Shown: positions 1-7,138, counted from the stretch's first letter. The stretch: DNA of 15,684 bases from Lachnospiraceae bacterium UBA3821 (GCA_002368865.1 DFDT01000034.1:1-15684); one strand, 5' to 3'. The notes: a model not told the origin generated them from the letters alone. Numbers and translations: made by a program.

Positions 1-13
1 AAAAGGGAATCAC

Positions 14-19
14 TATACT
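14..19 (+). promoter_or_regulatory. -10 element of the tRNA-Asn promoter (partial)
   Basis: TATACT lies 19 bp upstream of the mature tRNA-Asn 5' end, a normal distance for a tRNA promoter with a short leader. The matching -35 box would lie just before the first base of the window, so it cannot be seen. This is inferred from one hexamer only. Confidence 0.45.
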
Positions 20-38
20 AAGCTTGTGATTGAAATGA

Positions 39-110
39 TCCTCGATAGCTCAATGGTAGAGCACTCGGCTGTTAACCGAGTTGTTGAAGGTTCGAGCCCT
101 ACTCGGGGAG
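39..110 (+). tRNA. tRNA-Asn(GTT)
   Basis: The sequence folds as a complete cloverleaf. The 7-bp acceptor stem pairs 39-45 with 103-109, with one T-G wobble. The D stem is GCTC/GAGC. The anticodon stem CTCGG/CCGAG closes the loop CTGTTAA, which gives anticodon GTT at 71-73. The T loop is TTCGAGC, with one A-A mismatch in its stem. The discriminator base is G110, as expected for Asn. CCA is not encoded. It is followed by an intrinsic terminator and then pepD, with no obvious second promoter between them. Confidence 0.96.
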
Positions 111-137
111 CGCAGGGTATGAAAATCCGGATGCAAG

Positions 138-165
138 CGGGGAAGCGGAAAGCTTCCCCGTTTGT
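138..165 (+). terminator. Intrinsic terminator after tRNA-Asn
   Basis: A perfect 9-bp GC-rich stem (138-146 with 152-160) has a 5-nt loop and is followed by TTTGT. It ends 28 bp before the pepD start codon. The short T tract suggests termination may be incomplete, allowing read-through into pepD (inference). Confidence 0.8.
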
Positions 166-193
166 CATTGCAGACAGTGGGGAGGCACCTGAT

Positions 194-1702
194 ATGCGTG
201 TTTTGGAAAAGATAGAACCACAAAAGGTTTTTTATTATTTTGAGGAGATCACCCGGATCCCGCATGGATCCGGCAATGTGGGACAGATCAGCGATTTTTT
301 GAAAGAGTTTGCCGTAAAGCGGAATCTGCGCGTGATTCAGGATGAATGGAAGAATGTGATCATTTTTCAGGATGCAACGCCGGGCTATGAAGATGAGCCG
401 ACTTTGATCCTACAGGGGCATATGGATATGGTGGCGGTGAAAACGCCGGACTGCGGCAAAGACCTGAGGACAGCGGGGCTCCAGGTGGGCGTTAGCGGGG
501 ATGATATCTATGCGGAAGGGACGAGCCTGGGCGGCGATGACGGCATTGCGGTGGCTTATGGGCTGGCGATTCTGGATTCCCCGGAGTTAAAGCATCCGGC
601 ACTGGAGATTGTGTTTACGGTGGATGAAGAAGTGGGCATGGATGGGGCCAGGGAGATCGATCTGTCTGTGTTGAAAGGAAATCGGCTGTTGAATCTGGAT
701 TCCGAGGAGGAGGGGATCTTCCTCACAAGCTGTGCCGGCGGCGCCAGAGTGAACTGCGGGCTGACGGGAAGCTGCGAAGCCGTAAAGGAAACGGACAGGT
801 ACTGCCAGGTTGTGATTGACGGTTTGCTGGGCGGACATTCCGGAGAGGAGATCCATAAGGAAAGAGGCAATTCCAATCTGTTGTTCGGCAGACTTCTGTG
901 GAAACTCTGTGAGGAGGTCCCGGTGAGGCTGGTGAAAGCGGAGGGAGGTCTGGCGGACAATGCGATCCCACGCAAGACGGAGGCTTTGTTGGCCGTGAGA
1001 GCAGAGGATTGCGATGCGGTGGAACAAATTGTGGCGGCGTACCGGCAGGAGATCCAGGCAGAGCTGGAGCGCAGGGATCCCGGCTTTTCACTGACGGCTG
1101 CCTGGTTTCAGACGGAAGCCGAGCAGACCAAAGGCGGGCAGACCAAAGCCGGGGCTGATGCGGCCTGGACTATCGCCTGGACGGCGGCTGACACAAAGCG
1201 TGCGGCGGCGATGCTGACCGGATTTCCCAATGGCGTACAGGCCATGAGTGCCGATATCCCGGGGCTGGTGGAAACCTCCCTGAATTTGGGAATCCTGCGT
1301 CTGGAGAAGGAGCGGCTCTCGGCGGAATTCTCCGTGCGCAGTAGCCTGGAGGGCGCCAAGGCAGCATTGATCGGAAAACTGGAAGCTGTGACGATGTTGG
1401 CGGGCGGCGACATTCAGGTTTCGGGGGAGTATCCCGGCTGGAAGTATCGCGCGGACTCGCCGCTTCGGGACAAGATGATCCGGGTATATCGGGAGATGTA
1501 CGGAAGCGAGCCGCAGGTGGAGGCAATCCATGCAGGCTTGGAATGCGGGCTGCTGGGCAGCAAGATCAAAGATCTGGATTGCGTTTCCATTGGACCGGAT
1601 ATGAAGAATATCCATACCACAGAGGAAAGATTGAGCATTGCCTCCACAAAGAGGGTCTGGGAATACCTGGTGAAATTGTTGGAAACGAAAGAAAATAATT
1701 GA
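194..1702 (+). CDS. pepD: Aminoacyl-histidine dipeptidase, M20C family (PepD)
   Basis: This is a cytoplasmic dinuclear-zinc dipeptidase that cleaves Xaa-His and other dipeptides (502 aa, the usual length). Visible M20 motifs are the first zinc site HMD (H76, D78), the bridging Asp in GGDD (113-116), the catalytic Glu pair EE (145-146) after FTVD, and downstream HAGLECG and IHTTEE segments carrying further ligands. The reading frame is open back to position 26, but that would run through tRNA-Asn. ATG 194 is preferred because GGGGAGG at 179-185 lies 8 nt upstream and the protein then begins at the normal family position. No promoter fits between the tRNA terminator and the start, so expression may come from the tRNA promoter. 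An odd feature is a three-copy in-frame 15-bp repeat in the middle domain. Confidence 0.93.
   Translation: MRVLEKIEPQKVFYYFEEITRIPHGSGNVGQISDFLKEFAVKRNLRVIQDEWKNVIIFQDATPGYEDEPTLILQGHMDMVAVKTPDCGKDLRTAGLQVGVSGDDIYAEGTSLGGDDGIAVAYGLAILDSPELKHPALEIVFTVDEEVGMDGAREIDLSVLKGNRLLNLDSEEEGIFLTSCAGGARVNCGLTGSCEAVKETDRYCQVVIDGLLGGHSGEEIHKERGNSNLLFGRLLWKLCEEVPVRLVKAEGGLADNAIPRKTEALLAVRAEDCDAVEQIVAAYRQEIQAELERRDPGFSLTAAWFQTEAEQTKGGQTKAGADAAWTIAWTAADTKRAAAMLTGFPNGVQAMSADIPGLVETSLNLGILRLEKERLSAEFSVRSSLEGAKAALIGKLEAVTMLAGGDIQVSGEYPGWKYRADSPLRDKMIRVYREMYGSEPQVEAIHAGLECGLLGSKIKDLDCVSIGPDMKNIHTTEERLSIASTKRVWEYLVKLLETKENN
1109..1153 (+). repeat. Three tandem 15-bp units inside pepD
   Basis: Three consecutive 15-bp units start at 1109, 1124 and 1139. 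The second and third differ at one base; the first is more diverged. They are in frame and encode QTEAE, QTKGG and QTKAG. The segment is hydrophilic and looks like a surface loop of the dipeptidase, probably grown by slippage duplication (inference). Confidence 0.8.
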
Positions 1703-1725
1703 GAAAATGTCGAATTTAAGGCATA

Positions 1726-1751
1726 TTTCACAAAATCCGTATTTTGTGAAA
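1726..1751. other. AT-rich hairpin downstream of pepD, possible terminator
   Basis: An 11-bp perfect inverted repeat (1726-1736 with 1741-1751) has a CCGT loop. On the plus strand it is followed by A residues and only later by a T6 run (1763-1768), so it is not a textbook intrinsic terminator. It sits between the pepD stop and the tRNA-Pro promoter and may end or stabilise the pepD transcript. Confidence 0.45.
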
Positions 1752-1758
1752 AAAGTGC

Positions 1759-1787
1759 TTGCTTTTTTAAAACACACAGGTTATAAT
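1759..1787 (+). promoter_or_regulatory. Sigma-A-type promoter for tRNA-Pro
   Basis: TTGCTT (1759-1764), a 17-bp spacer and a perfect TATAAT (1782-1787). The expected start is near 1794, about 7 nt before the mature tRNA 5' end. This is the strongest consensus match in this part of the window, and it may also drive the downstream EamA operon by read-through. Confidence 0.85.
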
Positions 1788-1800
1788 CTTACTTGTGTTT

Positions 1801-1875
1801 CGGGGTGTGGCTCAGCTTGGTTAGAGCGCCATCTTAGGGAGGTGGAGGTCGCGAGTTCGAATCCCGCCACTCCGA
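1801..1875 (+). tRNA. tRNA-Pro(AGG), an A34 tRNA
   Basis: A complete cloverleaf. The acceptor stem is 1801-1807 with 1868-1874 (one G-T wobble) and the D stem is GCTC/GAGC. The anticodon stem CCATC/GGTGG closes the loop TTAGGGA, which places AGG at 1836-1838. The T loop is TTCGAAT. C1-G72, A73, G35, G36 and G37 are the bacterial proline identity elements, so the isotype is secure. A at position 34 is unusual in bacteria, where proline is normally read by TGG, GGG or CGG anticodons. It would normally need deamination to inosine by TadA to read CCC as well as CCU. CCA is not encoded. Confidence 0.93.
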
Positions 1876-1880
1876 CGATC

Positions 1881-1922
1881 AAAAGTACTAAAATTGGGAT
1901 TTCCCGATTTTGGTACTTTTTT
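1881..1922 (+). terminator. Intrinsic terminator after tRNA-Pro
   Basis: A very long hairpin pairs about 18 bp (1881-1898 with 1903-1920, allowing two G-T wobbles), and the T run at its 3' side continues to 1922. It starts 5 bp after the tRNA. The start codon of the EamA gene follows 17 bp later, leaving no room for a separate promoter. Confidence 0.9.
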
Positions 1923-1938
1923 CATTGAAAGGTTAAAG

Positions 1939-2841
1939 ATGAGTAGAGAGAAGTTTCCCGTAGGATCCGGGCAGAAAAATTCCCATATCAAAGGTATCCT
2001 GTGTATTCTGGCAGCGGCGTTCGGTTTTTCCCTCATGACGTTTTTTGTGCGCATTTCCGGAGATGTTCCCACCATGCAGAAGGCCTTTTTCCGGAACGCG
2101 TTTGCGGCGATTGTAACGGTGGTTCTGCTGCTGCGGAGTCAGGAAAAATTTCATGTTCAGAAGGGAAGCTGGGGGGACATCACGTGGCGCTGTATCTTTG
2201 GCACCAGCGGACTGATCTGTAATTTTTATGCGATAGACAGACTGGGAATTGCGGACGCAAATATGCTGAATAAGCTTTCGCCCTTTTTTGCAATTCTGAT
2301 TTCTATTCCTATTTTAAAAGAAATTCCGTCCGTGGTGGATGTGGCGGCAACGGTGGTCGCTTTTATTGGAGCGCTGTTCATTATCCGGCCGGGTGGAGAT
2401 CTGTCGGTGGTGCCGGCACTCATTGGGCTATACGGCGGATTCGGCGCGGGTACGGCCTATGTCTTTGTGCGCAGGCTCGGCGGAAAAGGGGAGCGGACGC
2501 CGATCATTGTGCTGTGTTTCTCCGTGTTTTCCTGCCTTGTGACGGCGCCGTTTCTGATTTTGGATTTTCATCCCATGACGGTCAGACAGTGGCTTTGTCT
2601 GATTCTGGCGGGGGTGTCGGCCTCGGTGGGACAGTTTGGCATTACGTCGGCGTACAAGTTTGCTCCGGCCAAAGAAATCTCCGTGTTTGATTATACCCAG
2701 GTGATCTTTGCGGCGTTGTTGGGAATGTTGTTTTTGCACGAGACGCCGGAGCCGTTCAGCATCATCGGATATGTGATCATCATCGGCACGGCGCTGGTGC
2801 GCTGGTATATCACCCTGCGGCGGGACCGCATGGCGGCATAA
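1939..2841 (+). CDS. EamA-type transporter of the drug/metabolite transporter (DMT) superfamily
   Basis: A 300-aa integral membrane protein with about ten hydrophobic segments arranged as two five-helix EamA repeats, the standard DMT length and layout. The first repeat holds the family-typical segment near residues 45-55 (MQKAFFRNAF), and the second ends in the usual long glycine/isoleucine-rich helix before a basic C-terminus. The family exports or takes up metabolites such as amino acids or nucleosides; the substrate cannot be read from the sequence. ATG 1939 is chosen because GAAAGG (1927-1932) lies 6 nt upstream; longer in-frame readings would run into the terminator stem. It leads a tight three-gene set with the YgjP-like peptidase and the rRNA methyltransferase. 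Confidence 0.9.
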   Translation: MSREKFPVGSGQKNSHIKGILCILAAAFGFSLMTFFVRISGDVPTMQKAFFRNAFAAIVTVVLLLRSQEKFHVQKGSWGDITWRCIFGTSGLICNFYAIDRLGIADANMLNKLSPFFAILISIPILKEIPSVVDVAATVVAFIGALFIIRPGGDLSVVPALIGLYGGFGAGTAYVFVRRLGGKGERTPIIVLCFSVFSCLVTAPFLILDFHPMTVRQWLCLILAGVSASVGQFGITSAYKFAPAKEISVFDYTQVIFAALLGMLFLHETPEPFSIIGYVIIIGTALVRWYITLRRDRMAA

Positions 2842-2862
2842 AACAGGGAGGTCTGTGTAAGT

Positions 2863-3426
2863 ATGACGGAATACACAATTTACGAGGAAGAGGAGCCCGT
2901 TGTCCTGCAGATCGTTTCTTCCAGACGAAAAACGTTGGGACTGCAAGTGAAAAGTGACGGTACTGTCACGGTCCGGGTGCCGAACCGGGTTTCGGACGAC
3001 ACGATACGGCTCTTTATCGAAAAACATACGGGCTGGATCCTGCAGAAGCGGAATCAGTGGCAGGTGCACAAGGAAGATCCCGCCACCTGTCTGCCGGAAG
3101 TGGTGACGGCGGCGGGCAAGCGGCAGATCCGGCAGCTGATCACACAGCGGGTAGCGTATTACGCCGATATTATGGGCATTGCCTACGGGCGGATCACCAT
3201 GCGCAACCAGAAGACCAGATGGGGGAGCTGCAGCAGCGACGGCAATCTGAATTTTAACTGCAGGCTGCTCTTTGTGCCGAAGGAACTGGTGGATTATGTG
3301 GTGGTGCATGAACTGGCACACAGGCGGCATATGGATCATTCGCCGGCGTTCTGGCAGGAGGTTGAAAAATATATGCCGGATTACAGAGAACGGCGGAAAC
3401 AGTTGAAACAGTACAGTATTGAGTGA
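2863..3426 (+). CDS. YgjP-like zinc metallopeptidase (DUF45/SprT-like fold)
   Basis: A 187-aa cytoplasmic protein of the YgjP family. The N-terminal half has the typical opening (SSRRKTLGLQV, 19-29). The core carries RWGSC (119-123), the zinc-binding HELAH (149-153) and the third His in MDHSPAFW (H159), followed by a C-terminal helix. The full zinc site is present, so it should be an active hydrolase. In many bacteria the physiological substrate of this family is unknown. AGGGAGG (2845-2851) precedes the ATG. It starts 21 bp after the EamA gene and ends 34 bp before the methyltransferase, so the three are probably co-transcribed without an evident shared pathway. Confidence 0.9.
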   Translation: MTEYTIYEEEEPVVLQIVSSRRKTLGLQVKSDGTVTVRVPNRVSDDTIRLFIEKHTGWILQKRNQWQVHKEDPATCLPEVVTAAGKRQIRQLITQRVAYYADIMGIAYGRITMRNQKTRWGSCSSDGNLNFNCRLLFVPKELVDYVVVHELAHRRHMDHSPAFWQEVEKYMPDYRERRKQLKQYSIE

Positions 3427-3460
3427 AAGATAGGCACGGAGACGGGATCGGGAGTGGATC

Positions 3461-4666
3461 ATGACGCAGGAAAAAAGTGGAAAGCAAAAACAGAATGGGC
3501 AGCAAAACCAGAACACTGTCTGCAGGGTGTCGGACAAATGCGGCGGCTGCAGGTGGATCCGAAAGAGTTATGCGGAACAGCTGGCGGAAAAGAGCAAACG
3601 GTTTTCTAAACTGATGGAACCCTTCTGCAGGCCGGAACCTATTCTGGGGATGGAGCAGCCTGCACATTACAGACACAAGGTGCATGCCGTGTTCGGGGAG
3701 GATGGGCGGCACAATGTCATCTCGGGGATCTATGAGGAAAAAAGTCATCGCATCGTGCCGGTAGACAGCTGTTATATCGAGGAGGAGCAGGCGGATGCGA
3801 TTATCGTGACAATCAGAGAACTCCTGCCTTCTTTCAAGATAAGACCCTACAATGAGGACACAGGGTATGGGCTTCTCAGACATGTGCTGATCCGCAAGGG
3901 ATATGCCACCGGTCAGATCATGGTGGTGCTGGTGCTCACGTCGCCGATCCTTCCGTCCAAGAACAATTTTGTAAAGGCGCTTTTGGCAAAGCATCCGGAG
4001 ATCACGACGGTGGTCATCAACGTAAACGATCGGGGAACCAGCATGGTGTTGGGCGAGAAGGAGCAGGTGATCTATGGCAAGGGATATATTGAGGATGTGC
4101 TCTGCGGAAAGGTATTCCGCATTTCGCCCAAGTCCTTCTATCAGGTGAATCCGGCGCAGACGGAGAAGCTGTATCGGAAAGCACTGGAATACGCGGCACT
4201 TTCCGGAAAGGAAACGGTATTGGATGCCTATTGCGGTACCGGTACCATTGGGATCATTGCGGCCGACCAGGCCGGTCAGGTGATCGGCGTGGAATTAAAC
4301 AAGGATGCCGTCCGGGATGCGAAGCGGAACGCCAAACAGAACAAGGTGGAAAACATCACTTTTTATCAGAACGATGCAGGGTGTTTTCTGGTGCAGATGG
4401 CAGAGCGAGGTGCGCAGCTGGATGTGCTGTTTATGGACCCGCCCCGCTCCGGCAGCAGTGAGGCGTTTCTGCAGGCAGTGGCAGCGATAAAACCCGGAAA
4501 GATCGTATATGTTTCCTGCAATCCGGAGACGCTGGTACGGGATCTGAAACAGCTGGGAAAGGCCGGTTGGCAGGTGAAACGGGCTGTGGGAGTGGATCTG
4601 TTTCCTTTTACGGATGCGACGGAGGCGGTTTGTCTGTTGGAGCGCAGAATTGGGTTGCACAAATGA
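3461..4666 (+). CDS. rlmD: 23S rRNA (uracil-C5)-methyltransferase, RlmD/RlmCD (RumA) family
   Basis: A SAM-dependent RNA 5-methyluridine methyltransferase of 401 aa. The four iron-sulfur cysteines of the RumA family fit C21, C27, C30 and C104. The Rossmann SAM motif is DAYCGTGTIG, followed by the DPPRSG motif and the catalytic-cysteine segment SCNPETL. The protein is shorter than many homologues (about 450 aa) because the N-terminal TRAM RNA-binding domain is absent; a Lys/Gln-rich 20-residue leader takes its place. In Firmicutes one enzyme (RlmCD) can methylate both U747 and U1939, so the exact site is not assigned here. The start is preceded by GGGAGTGG. The promoter of the next operon overlaps its stop codon. 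Confidence 0.88.
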   Translation: MTQEKSGKQKQNGQQNQNTVCRVSDKCGGCRWIRKSYAEQLAEKSKRFSKLMEPFCRPEPILGMEQPAHYRHKVHAVFGEDGRHNVISGIYEEKSHRIVPVDSCYIEEEQADAIIVTIRELLPSFKIRPYNEDTGYGLLRHVLIRKGYATGQIMVVLVLTSPILPSKNNFVKALLAKHPEITTVVINVNDRGTSMVLGEKEQVIYGKGYIEDVLCGKVFRISPKSFYQVNPAQTEKLYRKALEYAALSGKETVLDAYCGTGTIGIIAADQAGQVIGVELNKDAVRDAKRNAKQNKVENITFYQNDAGCFLVQMAERGAQLDVLFMDPPRSGSSEAFLQAVAAIKPGKIVYVSCNPETLVRDLKQLGKAGWQVKRAVGVDLFPFTDATEAVCLLERRIGLHK

Positions 4667-4683
4667 AATCATAGTGTTATAGT
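4655..4683 (+). promoter_or_regulatory. Extended -10 promoter of the amino acid ABC operon
   Basis: TTGCAC (4655-4660), a 17-bp spacer and TATAGT (4678-4683), with TGT immediately before the -10 box as in extended -10 promoters. The -35 and spacer overlap the last codons and stop of rlmD. The leader to the TTG start is only about 27 nt, leaving no room for a T-box or riboswitch. Confidence 0.8.
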
Positions 4684-4716
4684 ATAGATTAACTGTGAAA
4701 AGGATGTGGAATATTT

Positions 4717-5433
4717 TTGAATGAACGTTGGGTAAAAATATTTATAGATTCGTTTTGGAAGATATTACTTCCGGGATTGAAACTCACAATCCCGCTTACG
4801 GCGCTCTCGTTTCTGTTCGCGTTGATCATCGCGGTGGCGGTGGCGCTGGTCCAGTTTGCAGATGTGAAAGGACTGAAGCAGCTGGCCCGTTTCTATGTGT
4901 GGGTGATCCGGGGAACACCGGTGCTGGTACAGCTGTTTGTGGTGTTTTACGGCCTGCCGAGTCTGGGAATTTTATTGGAGCCGTTTCCCGCAGCGGTCAT
5001 CGTGTTTTCGCTGAATGAGGGGGCCTATGCCTCAGAGACGGTCCGGGCAGCTTTGGAATCCGTGCCCAGGGGACAGATCGAAGCAGGTTATTGTGTGGGA
5101 ATGTCCTGGCTGCAGATCATGTGGCGGATCGTGCTGCCACAGGCCATGCGCACGGCGTTTCCTCCGCTTTCCAATTCTTTGATCGGATTGCTGAAGGAGA
5201 CTTCTCTGGCAGCAAATATCACGGTGGCGGAGATGTTTATGTCTACCCAGCGGATCGTGGCGCGTACCTATGAGCCGTTATTGTTGTATCTGGAAGTGGG
5301 ACTGATCTACCTGATCTTCTGCACGATCCTCACAAGGCTGCAGAGCATGGGGGAGAAGCGGCTGAAGACCTACGGCGGGAAACGGTCGAACGCAGGGGGA
5401 AAACGGTTGGAGACCGATGGAGGCGCAAGATGA
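4717..5433 (+). CDS. Polar amino acid ABC transporter permease (TcyB/YecS-like, probably cystine)
   Basis: A 238-aa inner-membrane permease of the His/Glu/Gln/Arg/cystine family with about five membrane helices. The RGTPVLVQL segment (65-73) and the EAA loop (about 122-142, EAG...LP) that docks the ATPase are both clear. The sequence reads closest to TcyB/TcyL/YecS cystine permeases (judgement by eye). Translation begins at TTG 4717: the nearby ATG at 4721 is out of frame and stops after four codons, and no in-frame ATG occurs before the conserved helices. The last 27 residues form a hydrophilic basic tail of degenerate GGKR-type repeats not typical of the family. Its last four bases overlap the ATPase start (ATGA), indicating translational coupling. 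Confidence 0.88.
   Translation: MNERWVKIFIDSFWKILLPGLKLTIPLTALSFLFALIIAVAVALVQFADVKGLKQLARFYVWVIRGTPVLVQLFVVFYGLPSLGILLEPFPAAVIVFSLNEGAYASETVRAALESVPRGQIEAGYCVGMSWLQIMWRIVLPQAMRTAFPPLSNSLIGLLKETSLAANITVAEMFMSTQRIVARTYEPLLLYLEVGLIYLIFCTILTRLQSMGEKRLKTYGGKRSNAGGKRLETDGGAR
5350..5430 (+). repeat. Degenerate direct repeats encoding the permease C-terminal tail
   Basis: Three imperfect copies of a roughly 27-bp unit around GGRAAACGGTYG. The first and third match best, and the middle one is shortened. They encode GEKRLKTYG, GKRSNAG and GKRLETDG. The third copy also supplies GGAGG (5419-5423), the ribosome binding site of the ATPase gene. Confidence 0.55.
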
Positions 5434-6179
5434 GTATGTTGGAGATCAGAGGCCTGCGGAAGTCCTTTGGCGGCCTTGCGGTGTTGAAAGGAATCAATCT
5501 GGATGTGGGGAAGGGCGATGTGGTTGCTATTCTGGGACCCAGCGGATCGGGAAAAACAACCTTGCTGCGCTGTCTGAATTTTCTGGAGACTGCGGATGCC
5601 GGGACATACTGCTTTGACGGGGAAACGTTCTCCCTGGGCAGTATGAAGAAGCAGGATATTGCAAAGATCCGGAGGAAGACCGCATTTGTCTTTCAGAATT
5701 TTAATCTGTTTGCCAACCGGACGGCATTGGGAAATGTGACGGAAGGCCTGATCACAGCGCGCAAAATGCCAAAGGCAGAGGCGGAGCGCATCGGAAGAGA
5801 GGCCCTGGACAAGGTGGGACTTTCGGATCGGTACGACTATTATCCGGAGCAGTTGTCCGGTGGACAGCAGCAGCGAGTGGCCATTGCGCGGGCGCTTGCC
5901 ACGGAGCCGGAGATCATTTTTTTTGACGAGCCCACATCGGCGCTGGACCCGGAACTGATCGGGGAAGTGCTGAATGTGATGCGGCAGTTGGCACGGGAGG
6001 GGATGACCATGCTTGTGGTGACGCATGAGATCTCTTTTGCGAGACAGGTTTCCAATCAGGTTGTTTTCATGGAGAACGGAGCCGTGTTGGAGGCGGGAGA
6101 CAGCGGGGCCTTTTTCGCTTCCCCCAAGGAGGAACGAACGAGAGAATTTCTGCGGACATTGCAGGAGCATGGGAATTAA
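5430..6179 (+). CDS. Polar amino acid ABC transporter ATP-binding protein
   Basis: A 249-aa cytoplasmic ATPase that powers the adjacent permease. All nucleotide-binding motifs are intact: Walker A GPSGSGKT (36-43), Q loop Q89, signature LSGGQ (142-146), Walker B IIFFDEP (162-168) and H-loop H199. It has the compact length of amino acid importers (GlnQ/TcyC type) with no extra C-terminal domain. ATG 5430 overlaps the permease stop and has GGAGG 6 nt upstream; a second ATG two codons later is less well spaced. With a single permease gene in the operon, the transporter would be a permease homodimer with two copies of this ATPase. Confidence 0.95.
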   Translation: MSMLEIRGLRKSFGGLAVLKGINLDVGKGDVVAILGPSGSGKTTLLRCLNFLETADAGTYCFDGETFSLGSMKKQDIAKIRRKTAFVFQNFNLFANRTALGNVTEGLITARKMPKAEAERIGREALDKVGLSDRYDYYPEQLSGGQQQRVAIARALATEPEIIFFDEPTSALDPELIGEVLNVMRQLAREGMTMLVVTHEISFARQVSNQVVFMENGAVLEAGDSGAFFASPKEERTREFLRTLQEHGN

Positions 6180-6235
6180 GACAGAAAGAAAGCAACAGGC
6201 AGGATTTATCAGGCAAAACAAAAAGGAGAGAGAGT

Positions 6236-7078
6236 ATGAAAAGATCAGCATGGAAAAAATTGGCAGCAGCGGCGGTGGTGTCCGTATTGACGCTTGCCGG
6301 CTGCGGCGGAGCAGGGAACGGCGCTTCGGGCGCGGCAGGGAGCAGCAATGCCGGAGCGGGCGCGGCGGAAGATCAGCTGGCCAGGATCAAGGCGGCCGGA
6401 AAGATGACCGTGGCGATGGAGGGTACCTGGGCGCCCTGGACCTACCATGACGAGAATGACAAGCTGGTGGGATTTGATGTGGAAGTGGCGCAGCAGATCG
6501 GTGAAAAGCTTGGCGTGGAAGTGGAGTTTGTGGAAGGGGAATGGGACGGCCTGCTGGCCGGTCTGGAAGCCGGGCGATACGATATCATGGTAAACGGCGT
6601 GGATTACACCGAGGAGAGAGCACAGAAGTATGATTTCTCGGATCCGTATGGCTACATCAGAACCGCCATCATTGTGAACAAGGACAACAATGAGATCAAA
6701 TCTTTTGAGGATCTGAAGGGCAAGACCACTGCAAATACAATCTCCAGCACCTATGCGGAGCTGGCAGAGAGCTATGGCGCTACGACCACAGGTGTGGACG
6801 ATCTGAACCAGACCATTGAACTGCTCCTGCAGAAGCGGATCGATGCCACTTTGAATGCGGAGGTTACCTTCTACGACTACATGGGCGTGCACCCGGATGC
6901 AAACCTGAAGATCGCGGCACTCACGGACGAAGCCAACCACGTGTGCATCCCGTTCCGGAAGGGAGAGGATTCCGCCAGCCTGCGCGAGGCGGTTAATCAG
7001 GCGCTGAAAGAGTTGAAAACAGATGGAGCGCTGAGCAAGATTTCCGAGAAATATTTCGGAACTGATATCACAAAATAA
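6236..7078 (+). CDS. Amino acid-binding lipoprotein of the ABC transporter (cystine-type)
   Basis: A 280-aa extracellular solute-binding protein anchored by lipid. It has a Lys/Arg-rich start, a hydrophobic stretch and the lipobox LAGC with Cys23, followed by a Gly/Ala/Ser linker (about 24-45) and an SBP_bac_3 domain. The ligand-pocket segments GTWAPW, LVGFDVEVA, EGEWDGLLAGLEAGRYDIM and DFSDPY follow the cystine/polar amino acid binding pattern (TcyA/FliY-like). The substrate is inferred from that resemblance only. AAAAGGAG lies before the ATG. The 56-bp gap after the ATPase has no visible terminator, so it is the last gene of the operon, just before a strong terminator. Confidence 0.92.
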   Translation: MKRSAWKKLAAAAVVSVLTLAGCGGAGNGASGAAGSSNAGAGAAEDQLARIKAAGKMTVAMEGTWAPWTYHDENDKLVGFDVEVAQQIGEKLGVEVEFVEGEWDGLLAGLEAGRYDIMVNGVDYTEERAQKYDFSDPYGYIRTAIIVNKDNNEIKSFEDLKGKTTANTISSTYAELAESYGATTTGVDDLNQTIELLLQKRIDATLNAEVTFYDYMGVHPDANLKIAALTDEANHVCIPFRKGEDSASLREAVNQALKELKTDGALSKISEKYFGTDITK

Positions 7079-7084
7079 AAAAAG

Positions 7085-7116
7085 CGGGAGAGCAGAAAGG
7101 GCTCTCCCGTTTTCTT
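7085..7116. terminator. Bidirectional intrinsic terminator between convergent genes
   Basis: A perfect 9-bp stem (7085-7093 with 7101-7109) has a 7-nt loop. On the plus strand it is followed by TTTTCTT; on the minus strand by a run of seven T (complement of 7077-7083). It therefore serves both the transporter operon and the convergent DHH gene. Confidence 0.9.
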
Positions 7117-7138
7117 ATGTACTTCATTCTTATTTTCC

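Noticed and set aside
26..193. Longer N-terminus for pepD from an open frame back to position 26
   Set aside because: It would translate straight through tRNA-Asn and its terminator. ATG 194 has a good ribosome binding site and gives the normal family N-terminus.
1707..1928. Short plus-strand reading frame spanning tRNA-Pro
   Set aside because: It covers the tRNA, its promoter and terminator, with no ribosome binding site and no protein-like composition.
2428..3537. 369-codon minus-strand frame opposite the EamA and YgjP-like genes
   Set aside because: It is Arg/His/Pro-rich as expected for an antisense frame in GC-rich codons, spans two convincing genes, and has no start signals.
4684..4716. 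T-box or riboswitch ahead of the amino acid transporter operon
   Set aside because: The leader is only about 27 nt, too short for any known amino acid-sensing RNA.
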